Part shown: positions 19,433-27,811 of the stretch, one piece after another
Numbering within the stretch: the stretch's first letter is position 1
Layout: every line of letters begins with the position of its first letter
DNA from: Phycisphaerae bacterium
GTDB lineage: Bacteria > Planctomycetota > Phycisphaerae > SM23-33
Direction: 5' to 3'
DNA length: 43,542 nt
Assembly: GCA_016929245.1 (NCBI GenBank)
Contig: JAFGJE010000183.1
Span: 1-43,542, forward strand
Notes under the pieces: model-generated
Databases searched by the model: none
Told to the model about the DNA's origin: nothing
What the model saw: only the letters and a program-made list of their open reading frames with translations
Position numbers and translations under genes: made by a program

Positions 19433-21547
19433 TTAGATCAACGGCGGGGGAGCCTGGATGGAACTGGGCACGCCGTATTCGGGCATGGGTTCGTACTGGA
19501 TGGTTCCGTAGAGTCCCTGGAAACCCTTAATATATCCAACCATCACGTGGTGGTAACTGACGATATTCCCTTCCACACCGCGATCCACGCAGTTGGAGGC
19601 CATGATGTGTAACCATTTCTCCGCGTCCGCGAGGGCTTCGTCGCCGAGGGCCTGGAATTGATTCCGCTGTTCGGCGGTCAGGTTCGTCCGATCTACCGTT
19701 TTCAAATAATCCGCCATCCGCTTGACCTTCAGGGCGGCCTGAATATGTTCGACGCCCGCCTGTAAGGTCGCCCGTTGGAACCGCATGCTCTTCAATCCCG
19801 CCGTGCGCGTGGACTGCGCGATGAGCCTGTCCAGCAAATCGACGGCTTTTCGGGTCGTTTCGAGTTGTTCCGCCGTTTCCTCCTCCGTGATATTGTTGGT
19901 CATGGGGAACATGTCCTTGTTGGGATCGACGTCCCACCAGCAGGCCAGGTAGCAGAATCCGCATTTCGGTTGCAGCCGGTCGACCGCCTCCATCGCCTGG
20001 AGGAATTCCTCCAGCAACGCTTCATCCCGCACGCCCCAATAGGGTTTCAGCACCTTCGGGCCGAAGTCCGCCGGCGAAAGGTCGGCGTAACTCGCCAGGG
20101 AAGCGTACAGCAATCCAAGCTCGTTTTCCGCGTTGCGCCAGTGGTTGAACAGCACGCCGCGCGACTGGCGGGGATCGCCGGCGTTGACGCAAAAGTCGAT
20201 ATTCTCCTTCAAACCCGTGCGCGGGAACTGCGGAGTGTACATGAATCCGTCGATTTCGACCCACGAATACATGCGAAGCCGCGCGCGATCCGCCGGCGGG
20301 AGCTTCTTGCTCTCGACGCGCAGGTGGCAGGTGTGCGCCCCATGACCGGGCAGCCACGCCAGGCCGTATTCCTCCGGAACCGCCGCCGTCAGCACCCGCG
20401 CGTTGGGTTCGGAAATCCCCGCCATGCCGTTGTACAACCCGACGGAGAGTTTCTTGCCCGTCAGGCGCGGGGCGATCTCCTTCGACTCCTTCGCCCGCCG
20501 AAACGCCTCCAGCGCCACGTCGACGCACTCCAACGTCTGCAAAAACCCGCCTTTTTCATAGTCCGAATCCACGTTCGCCGACGCGATCAATTCGTCGACC
20601 TTCTCCTTCGACCAATCCGGCAGGAGTCGCGCCAGGAACGCGCGACATTCGCCTTCCCAGTCGTCGGATTCCCTGGAGACGTTTTCCGGGGAGATCAACT
20701 CGAAGTCGTCGGCATCGCCATACAACGCCGTCATCTGGTTGAGCATTTCCAGCGTCGCCTTGACCCACAGCCCCCGGTCGTATGACTTGGCGTTGGGGAA
20801 ATAGTCCTTGAAATTAGACCCGGCGATGTCCGTCGAGACGGACACGTACAGCCCGTAACGCTTCGCCTCGCGGATCAACTCGCCCAGGAAGCGATATGCG
20901 AAGCTCCTCGCCTCTTTCGTGCCGTAACGGGATTCTCCCTCCGGCGGGCAGAAGGTGTGTTCGTTGCGGACGACGGCCTGGATGTACGGCTCCTCCGGGA
21001 CGGGGTGATACTCGGAGTAGAAAAACGTGTAATCGTGGATTCTGCCTTTGCGATCGACGAACGAATCGCCGATTTCGGGCAGGTCCATGTGAAACCATCC
21101 GCACGCGAGATATTGATGGAACGTGATCGCGTTGAAGCGCATGCGGGCAAGGTTGCGGAGATATTCCTTCGCTTCCGCGAGCGGATACGAGGAGATATCC
21201 ATCGGGAAGTTGATGTGCTGGCGAATCCCGCGCCGTTTGAGATACGGCTGATACGTGCGCGTCAGCGTGGGCAGCTCCTGGATCGTCGCGTCCGGAGCGA
21301 CCGGTCCGTTGACCGTGAACAGGAATCCCAGTTCCTCAAGCCAGCTGTACAGGCTGTGAAGAACATCGACCGGCGTCCTTCCGGTGACGGTCAGTTTACC
21401 GGGCGCGGACTCCACCCGCGCCCGCGAGTCTTCCAGCGCGGCGTCCGTGTGGAACGCCACGTTCAGCGCATCCCAGTCGCCCGCGTAGGCCGGGCAAAGG
21501 AGGTGATGCAGTTCTTTTTTCGCCGGATTCATCGTATTGTCAGGCAT
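19433..21547 (-). CDS. Putative glycoside hydrolase (GH20/GH67-like two-domain organisation), no obvious signal peptide
   Basis: 'GKLTVTGRTPVDVLHSLYSWLEELGFLF' resembles the N-terminal accessory domain of GH20/GH67 enzymes; TIM-barrel-like 'KRRGIRQHINFPMDISSYPLAEAKEYLRNLARMRFNAITFHQY'. Confidence 0.6.
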   Translation of the reverse strand: MPDNTMNPAKKELHHLLCPAYAGDWDALNVAFHTDAALEDSRARVESAPGKLTVTGRTPVDVLHSLYSWLEELGFLFTVNGPVAPDATIQELPTLTRTYQPYLKRRGIRQHINFPMDISSYPLAEAKEYLRNLARMRFNAITFHQYLACGWFHMDLPEIGDSFVDRKGRIHDYTFFYSEYHPVPEEPYIQAVVRNEHTFCPPEGESRYGTKEARSFAYRFLGELIREAKRYGLYVSVSTDIAGSNFKDYFPNAKSYDRGLWVKATLEMLNQMTALYGDADDFELISPENVSRESDDWEGECRAFLARLLPDWSKEKVDELIASANVDSDYEKGGFLQTLECVDVALEAFRRAKESKEIAPRLTGKKLSVGLYNGMAGISEPNARVLTAAVPEEYGLAWLPGHGAHTCHLRVESKKLPPADRARLRMYSWVEIDGFMYTPQFPRTGLKENIDFCVNAGDPRQSRGVLFNHWRNAENELGLLYASLASYADLSPADFGPKVLKPYWGVRDEALLEEFLQAMEAVDRLQPKCGFCYLACWWDVDPNKDMFPMTNNITEEETAEQLETTRKAVDLLDRLIAQSTRTAGLKSMRFQRATLQAGVEHIQAALKVKRMADYLKTVDRTNLTAEQRNQFQALGDEALADAEKWLHIMASNCVDRGVEGNIVSYHHVMVGYIKGFQGLYGTIQYEPMPEYGVPSSIQAPPPLI

Positions 21548-21659
21548 AGAGCAATTCCTTGGGGAAAAGGCACAGAATGAAAATGCGGGGGGATTCTATG
21601 GGGATTGATTATCCCTGTCCAATGAATTCAAAAAAATCTCGCGTAGGTCAAAACGGGGA

Positions 21660-24140
21660 TTATTTCACCGGCTGAATGTCCAGGAAGCGGATGCCGGGGG
21701 AGGGAACGATCACTTTCAGTTCGATCGTGCCGTCCGGTCCGGGTCGCACTTCCGGCGGAGTGAGAACGCCGTGTTGAATCGCCTGTTGCAGCTTGCGCTT
21801 CGCGGCGTCGTCGGTGTAGGCGGGTTTGCCCATCTTCACCCACTCGCCGTGCGTGTTGCCGAACTTCTCGTCGGCGGCCCAGAGACGCGTGCAGGTGTAC
21901 TTCGTGTCGGGCGGGCCTTGCAGTTGCACGTACACTTCCGTTTCATACGGCTGGCGGGCGGTGTCCTCGTCGTAACTCGTCAGCACGATCCGAACCGCAC
22001 CGTCGGGCATGAGCACCGCCAGCCCGTCGATGGGATCGTTGCTGCTGGTGAATTTCAGCCGACGGCCGCCTTTTAATTCATTGAGGAACACGAATCCGTT
22101 ATACCCCGGCTTGGGAATCGGCAGGTTCTTCCGTGTGAAGAGTCCCATCGAATCCTGGAACAGCGGTTCGGAGTCCGGGATCACGTCCGGGTGATCCGCC
22201 AGGCCGAAGTACGTCGCGTAATCCAATCCCGCGTCCAGCATGATTCGGACGGCCTTGACGACGAACGTCGCGTTCCAGGGTTTATCGAACAGCGGACTTT
22301 GCATCGAATTGCAGTTCCACTCCGTGCAGCCGAGTTGCTTGAACTTCAGGCCGGGGTAGCGCTTTTCGTATCCGCGCGTGATGTTCTTCAACGCCTCCTC
22401 GAACATGCGAATCGACGAACTCCCGCCGGCGTAGATGTGCGTGGAGTAGTGATCGATCATGCCCAGCATGTTCTTCTTCTGAAGGAACGCGACCAGGGGT
22501 TCTTCGATATCATTCGTGCCGCTGCTGGTTAAACCCATCTTCAAATCCACGCCGTATTTCTTCTCCACGCGGTCGGCGGCGAGGTAAATCTGCTCCGCCA
22601 GCGCGAGAAATTCCTCCAGCGAACCGCTGTAATATCCGTTCGGCAGGCCCGGTTCGTTCCAGACTTCCCACAGCCACTGCTCCACGTACTCCTTGCCGTA
22701 GCGCTGGATGGCGTGCTCGAAGATCGCCTCGATCATCCTGCCCCATTTTTTCATGTCCTTCGGCGCGCCGGTGTTGTGGAAGTCAGGCCGGCGTGCGTCG
22801 GGCTTATCCAGCGGTAACGGTGTACTCTCCAGCGTCACGATCGGAATGATCCCGTTTTTCTTGTACAGGTCGTGAATGGAATCGAAGAGCGTCCAGTCGT
22901 AAACGGGATTTCCCTTCTCGTCGTCGCGCAGGTAAAATTCCGTGCCGTTGATAAACTCGTGATTACGGATCTGCACGAATCCTGCCTTGACGAGAAACGG
23001 CATGATCTGCCGGATTTCGTCCCGCTTCCACCAGCCGATCGTCACGCCCGTGTCGATGCCCGCCCAGACGCGATGCTGGATCACGTCGCCGGGCGCGGCG
23101 GCGTCGACGCTGACCTTCGCCCGCTTCGGGTTGAATGGTTTCTGCGCGCCTAAGGGAACGCGCGCGAGGCGCACCTCGTCGAACCACGATTCGCCTTTCG
23201 CGCCGTCGAACTGGCGAATCCAGACCTGCACGTTTTTGACGGCCGCGGGGAAGGTGTAATCGCCTGTGCGGTAGCGCCAGGGTTGGGTCTCGAATAAAAT
23301 GTCCAGGTCGTGGTGGGCGAAATGCTTTCCGTCTTTATCCAGGCCGACGAACTGAATTCCCGCGCCCGCCCAGCCGGTCTTTCCGCACTTGACGCCCTTC
23401 GACCGCATCCACGCGGAAAGAAGGAGCTTCTCGCCGTTGTAGGGAAACGCCTTGCTGACGACCGTCGCGGGTCCGGTCAGGTGCAGGCCGCGCGGGCCCA
23501 CGACGAAATTTCGCTCGTCGTGCTTCGCTTCACTGCCGCGAGCCCAGGTGTCCAGATCGTCCCAATCCTTGCTGTTCCGCACGAAATACCAGTGGTCGGC
23601 GTTGAGCGTGCCCTCAAAGCCGGGGTCGCCGATCATCTCCTCGGCCTGTTCGGGATCGCTGATCGAGATCGAAAAATCCTTGTACCACACCTTGCCCTTG
23701 CTGCCGGCGTTGCTCAGGTTCACCTGGAAATATTTCACCTGGTCGTTGAAGTCATACGTGCCGGTATAAGTTTTCCATGGCTGGGTTCCGCCGACGAGGA
23801 TGATGTCCTGGTGGCAGAGTTCCTTTTTATCCCCGCCGAATCCGGTGATCGTCGCCCAGCAGACGTCCCAGCCGTTCTTCCCGGGCTTGACGTTGTGGCA
23901 GCGGGATTTGACGGAAACGGAAACCTTCATCCCCGCGCGATAGGGGAACATCGCGGTATTCAGGGACGCTCCCGGCCGAAGGACAGCCGCGCCGCCCGCG
24001 ACGGAGATGTTCCCTCGTTGCGAGGGAAACAGTTCCCGCCACGCCGGCTTGGCGAAATCCACCCGCAGCAAAGGCCGCTCGGCCAAGGCGGAACCCACCG
24101 ACAGGACACACAGGAGAGAAGTAATCAAAATTCGATTCAT
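21660..24140 (-). CDS. Secreted GH39-like glycoside hydrolase with N-terminal carbohydrate-binding-like modules
   Basis: Signal MNRILITSLLCVLSVGSALA; catalytic 'YGKEYVEQWLWEVWNEPGLPNGYYSGSLEEFLALAEQIYLAADRVEKKYG' (NEP motif). Confidence 0.75.
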   Translation of the reverse strand: MNRILITSLLCVLSVGSALAERPLLRVDFAKPAWRELFPSQRGNISVAGGAAVLRPGASLNTAMFPYRAGMKVSVSVKSRCHNVKPGKNGWDVCWATITGFGGDKKELCHQDIILVGGTQPWKTYTGTYDFNDQVKYFQVNLSNAGSKGKVWYKDFSISISDPEQAEEMIGDPGFEGTLNADHWYFVRNSKDWDDLDTWARGSEAKHDERNFVVGPRGLHLTGPATVVSKAFPYNGEKLLLSAWMRSKGVKCGKTGWAGAGIQFVGLDKDGKHFAHHDLDILFETQPWRYRTGDYTFPAAVKNVQVWIRQFDGAKGESWFDEVRLARVPLGAQKPFNPKRAKVSVDAAAPGDVIQHRVWAGIDTGVTIGWWKRDEIRQIMPFLVKAGFVQIRNHEFINGTEFYLRDDEKGNPVYDWTLFDSIHDLYKKNGIIPIVTLESTPLPLDKPDARRPDFHNTGAPKDMKKWGRMIEAIFEHAIQRYGKEYVEQWLWEVWNEPGLPNGYYSGSLEEFLALAEQIYLAADRVEKKYGVDLKMGLTSSGTNDIEEPLVAFLQKKNMLGMIDHYSTHIYAGGSSSIRMFEEALKNITRGYEKRYPGLKFKQLGCTEWNCNSMQSPLFDKPWNATFVVKAVRIMLDAGLDYATYFGLADHPDVIPDSEPLFQDSMGLFTRKNLPIPKPGYNGFVFLNELKGGRRLKFTSSNDPIDGLAVLMPDGAVRIVLTSYDEDTARQPYETEVYVQLQGPPDTKYTCTRLWAADEKFGNTHGEWVKMGKPAYTDDAAKRKLQQAIQHGVLTPPEVRPGPDGTIELKVIVPSPGIRFLDIQPVK

Positions 24141-24210
24141 GAAAAAGATCCTCAGGAAGTTTGCATTCGATGTTCTTTGTGAATTCTGGATGGAACAGAA
24201 TGGATTTTAC

Positions 24211-25092
24211 TTAATATCCGCCGCCGAATTTCAAATTGATCTCCCACCCCACGTCGCCCCAGTGATCAAAGAATTCTTCCTGGTTTCTCGTCTCGCAGGC
24301 GCCGTTCCAATACACTACATTAAAGCCCCCCAGATGTCGATCCGACAAACCATCCCACCACGGAATACATCCCTTATTTTCCGAATAAGGAGGTGTTCCA
24401 TTGTAACCGATTACATGATTCGGTATGACTTCCGAATATAAGAAGCAATATTCCGGATGCTGAATCTGATCCATTCGTCCGCCCGGTGCAGGCCTATCAC
24501 CAAGAAAATCATGGCTGATGGCGTCGGTGTAATAATACGTGGCAAGAACATTCAAACCATATCCCCCTTCGCTTCTGCCCCAATCACAAAAACCGTTTGT
24601 CGCGGGACAGGAAAAAATCGGTAGATACTCATAGGGAGAAGCCGTATCCGCATGTTTGGGTTGTCCTTGATGGTTCTTTAAATCGAACATTCCGCACAAT
24701 TGTTCACCCGCCCAGCCATTGTGGGAGTTTCCCCAGAAGTTATTGTCATCAGAACTCAAACAGAACACACCGTCATAATCGTGGGCGTACAGAAACACCA
24801 TCGTGCTGATTTCTTTGAGATTGGCGATACAAACCACGGACTTGGCCAGGTCCTTGGCCTTTTGCAGCGAGGGCAGCAGAATCGACACCAGCAGGGAGAT
24901 GATGGCGATGACGACTAATAGTTCTATCAACGTAAACCCATTAGAAAAATGGGTCAGGCGCCTTTTTGAAGTCGTCTTTCGCGCCGGATCCGCGGGACGT
25001 ATCGGATGAATAGGATCAACTGCGGAATGGCAAACGCGAAAAGACGCCTGACCCCTTTTCCTTCCGAATTGTACTTCCCGTCGCTTCATCAA
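24211..25092 (-). CDS. Prepilin-type N-terminal cleavage/methylation domain protein
   Basis: 'NGFTLIELLVVIAIISLLVSILLPSLQKAKDLAKSVVCIANLKEIS'; unusually long leader (~50 aa) overlapping an inverted-repeat element. Confidence 0.85.
   Translation of the reverse strand: MMKRREVQFGRKRGQASFRVCHSAVDPIHPIRPADPARKTTSKRRLTHFSNGFTLIELLVVIAIISLLVSILLPSLQKAKDLAKSVVCIANLKEISTMVFLYAHDYDGVFCLSSDDNNFWGNSHNGWAGEQLCGMFDLKNHQGQPKHADTASPYEYLPIFSCPATNGFCDWGRSEGGYGLNVLATYYYTDAISHDFLGDRPAPGGRMDQIQHPEYCFLYSEVIPNHVIGYNGTPPYSENKGCIPWWDGLSDRHLGGFNVVYWNGACETRNQEEFFDHWGDVGWEINLKFGGGY
24951..25055. repeat. ~105-bp element with imperfect terminal inverted repeats (GGGTCAGGCG[C/T]CTTTT)
   Basis: gggtcaggcgcctttttg (24951-24968) versus reverse complement of cgaaaagacgcctgacccc (25037-25055). 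Confidence 0.75.
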
Positions 25093-25396
25093 TTATCTAC
25101 CGCAAGGATTCGGCGCGGCCGGGACGATCCATACGGAACAGTCCCTTCCATCACCTATATACCATTATATATCGTTCAGGCAAGCACTGAAATTATTAGG
25201 TCGCTCGCGAAGAAAAAGGGCGGAGGAGGGACGATGCGATCATCGTCCCTTTTCTCGCCCGACGGAAAAAAGGAACTGTACCTTCCTTTTCTTATTTTCC
25301 GGATCGCGAAACATCGCATGAATCACGTTGGAACACGTTCGGCAATTCGGCAACGTTCCGGCCTATCGACTTCGCCGTCTCAAGAAGCGGCTTCGT

Positions 25397-26092
25397 CTAG
25401 CGACTACGCCGTCTTAAAAGCGCCAATCCGCCGGCCGCCAGCAGGCTTAGCGTCGCCGGTTCGGGGATGATTTTCAGATGGGCGGACCCTATCTGGATTT
25501 GTGAATTCCACGACTCGGCATACACCCGCATCGCGACGGACGGCATGTTCAGGGAAGGTGCATCATTCAACAAATCGAATAACAGCGTACTTCCGTGCCA
25601 AACCTGGATATTGTCCGTCGACCAGGCAATCGAGAAGTCACCATTCATGGTATTGCTTCCCATCAGGTACACTTTCTGCTCCGAACCGTTGTTCTTCACG
25701 TTCAGGACGGTCGCCTTAGAGACGCCACCGAAGTCGTCCATCATAAGAAAAATCCCATTGTCGCCGGCGCCCGCCAGCCCCCAATAGACACCGTTGCCCC
25801 ATTCCTGCGTTGTAATTCCGGTGGATGTGAGCACCACTTCCTGGTCCGCTTCGGGCAGGAATTGCAGGTGATTCTGGGAGTGCAAGCGGGCATTCGTGCC
25901 CCAATTATTGCCCTGCAACGTAACCTTGCTGTCGGCGACGGTGATCGTTCCGCCGCCTTCGCTGATCCACGTGCCGGAATCCAGTGAAGAACCGGGAAAA
26001 TCGTCGTCGATATACACGCCGACGGGCGACGCCCACGCGGCGCCGGATAGAACCAAGACAAGCGACATTAGCAGCGATTTCTTCATGTTCAT
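25397..26092 (-). CDS. PEP-CTERM sorting domain protein, LamG/concanavalin-like ectodomain
   Basis: Signal MNMKKSLLMSLVLVLSGAAWA; 'DDDFPGSSLDSGTWISEGGGTITV'; 'IPEPATLSLLAAGGLALLRRRSR'. Confidence 0.9.
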   Translation of the reverse strand: MNMKKSLLMSLVLVLSGAAWASPVGVYIDDDFPGSSLDSGTWISEGGGTITVADSKVTLQGNNWGTNARLHSQNHLQFLPEADQEVVLTSTGITTQEWGNGVYWGLAGAGDNGIFLMMDDFGGVSKATVLNVKNNGSEQKVYLMGSNTMNGDFSIAWSTDNIQVWHGSTLLFDLLNDAPSLNMPSVAMRVYAESWNSQIQIGSAHLKIIPEPATLSLLAAGGLALLRRRSR

Positions 26093-26125
26093 TCTCCTTT
26101 ATCAAAGGCCCTCTAACAGCCATGT

Positions 26126-26144
26126 TTTCGGAAACGTTCCGAAA
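26126..26144. promoter_or_regulatory. TTTCGGAA-ACG-TTCCGAAA inverted repeat, candidate LacI-type operator upstream of PEP-CTERM gene
   Basis: Perfect 8-bp arms with 3-nt centre between the lacI-like stop and the PEP-CTERM start. Confidence 0.45.
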
Positions 26145-26151
26145 GGTTGTA

Positions 26152-27210
26152 TTAATTGTCCGGCGAATCCGGCGAAGTGCAGGATTCGCGGATCAGCAAT
26201 TCCGGATTCAACTCGCAGGTGTAGTTTTGATTCAACAGCCGCGATTTTCCTTCCACGTGATCGATGAGCAGTTCGGCGGCCTTGGCGCCCAGAGTCTGCG
26301 CGTCCTGCCGCACCGACGTCAACGCCGGGACGGCCGCCTCGCAGAACGGCAGGTCGAAACCGCTGATGACGCTCAGGTCTTCCGGGCATCGCAAACCCGC
26401 CCGGTGCATCTCCCGCAGCAGGCCCAGGATCACCTGGTATCCGCCCATCACCGCCGTGGGTCGGCGGGCCGGTTCGATGTTTCGCCAGACGTTCAGCATA
26501 TCCGGCGCGTCGGAATAGTCGGCTGTCTGCTTCGGTGTGATCAGCGTCGTCAATTCACACTCCGCCAGTTTCACCCGCCGCCGCAACCGCGTGAGGATGT
26601 CTTCCGCCCATTGTTTCGCCCGCCAGCGGTCGGCGATGTGCAGAGCGATCCGCCGATGTCCCAGTTCGGCAAGGTACTCGAACGCCAGGCCCATCTGGGT
26701 GGAGCAGTCGCTGACGACCGAGGGCGCCTCTTCGGGCAGTTCGCGGTCGTCGCCGATGCAGATGAAGGGAATCCGGAATTCGCGGAACGTTTTCAAGACG
26801 GCCCCGTGGGCGTAGTCCGCGAGGATCAGCCCGTCCACCGTCCGCTCGCCGACCCTGGACGGGAAAACGAACGTTTCGAAATTACTCAGGTTGTACGTCG
26901 TGATGTTCAACCCGTACCCGCGATCGTGGCAGGTCTTCTCCACGCCCTGCAAACATTGGGCGTAGTAGGCGTTGCCCCACGCTTCGGCGACCGAATCGGA
27001 GAGAATGAAACCGATCTGCCCCGTTCGATTCGTCGTCAGCGCCCGCGCCGCGGCGTTGGGGTGATAGTCCAATTCCTTGACGGCTTGATAAATCCGGCGT
27101 CTTGTCTTGTCCGAAACCTTGATCGCCGTCGTGCGATTGTTCAGCACCACCGAAACCGTGGATTTCTTCACACCCACACGATCCGCAATGTCCTGAAGCG
27201 TTACCGCCAT
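26152..27210 (-). CDS. LacI-family transcriptional regulator
   Basis: 'MAVTLQDIADRVGVKKSTVSVVLNNRTTAIKVSDKTRRRIYQAVKELDYHPNAAARAL' HTH and hinge; periplasmic-binding-protein-like effector domain. Confidence 0.95.
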   Translation of the reverse strand: MAVTLQDIADRVGVKKSTVSVVLNNRTTAIKVSDKTRRRIYQAVKELDYHPNAAARALTTNRTGQIGFILSDSVAEAWGNAYYAQCLQGVEKTCHDRGYGLNITTYNLSNFETFVFPSRVGERTVDGLILADYAHGAVLKTFREFRIPFICIGDDRELPEEAPSVVSDCSTQMGLAFEYLAELGHRRIALHIADRWRAKQWAEDILTRLRRRVKLAECELTTLITPKQTADYSDAPDMLNVWRNIEPARRPTAVMGGYQVILGLLREMHRAGLRCPEDLSVISGFDLPFCEAAVPALTSVRQDAQTLGAKAAELLIDHVEGKSRLLNQNYTCELNPELLIRESCTSPDSPDN

Positions 27211-27240
27211 ATTCAAAGCCTGCCGCAAGGATTTATTCAA

Positions 27241-27270
27241 CTCTAACCGGTATACTGCTACCGGTTAGAG
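27241..27270. promoter_or_regulatory. Perfect 12-bp inverted repeat, candidate operator of the LacI-type regulator
   Basis: CTCTAACCGGTA-TACTGC-TACCGGTTAGAG, about 30 bp upstream of the lacI-like ATG. Confidence 0.75.
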
Positions 27271-27295
27271 TATCCGATATGCCTGAAATTGTCAA
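27267..27295 (-). promoter_or_regulatory. Predicted sigma70-type promoter of the LacI-type regulator
   Basis: Minus strand TTGACA (27290-27295), 17-bp spacer, TACTCT (27267-27272); -10 overlaps the palindrome. Confidence 0.55.
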
Positions 27296-27361
27296 GAAAA
27301 AAACGACAGGAGCGGAATTGCGTGAGCGACCGGAATTTCCGGCATAACGAAGAAACAACAA

Positions 27362-27452
27362 ATCCGACACTGAGTTTCTGAGAGACTGAGAGGATTTTTT
27401 TATATATCTTCTCTGATTTTCTCAGTATCTCAGTGTCGCTCTTTCTTGAGTT
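27362..27452. repeat. Imperfect inverted repeat of CTGAGA-type units
   Basis: cgacactgagtttctgagagactgagagga ... tctctgattttctcagtatctcagtgtcg. Confidence 0.7.
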
Positions 27453-27662
27453 TTGGCGGTGCCTTAAGCTGTGCTGAATCACAACCAGAAAACAAGGTCA
27501 CTCACGGAATTGCAGGCATAGTATGGTATTAGAGAATTATTTTCGTATCGTTGGGATTCCCAAACCCTTGATTTTTCTCGTAAATAGTATGGAAATCACA
27601 GGGGGAAGGATAGAAAAAGAAAATTTTTTACGATATTTCATAGAATACCGATTCTGGACTCC

Positions 27663-27691
27663 TTGTCAGATTTTTCACCTTGCGATATAAT
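27663..27691 (+). promoter_or_regulatory. Predicted sigma70-type promoter upstream of TPR gene
   Basis: TTGTCA - 17 bp - TATAAT. Confidence 0.65.
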
Positions 27692-27811
27692 AGGCCCATC
27701 AGATAAAAGAAAGCTGTCAACGCCGTGGTATCGGTCAATAGGCTCGGATAGGAAAAATTAGAAAAAAGCCTGTAGAGGCTTATCGCCAGGGATGGTGGAG
27801 GACAAGCTCAT

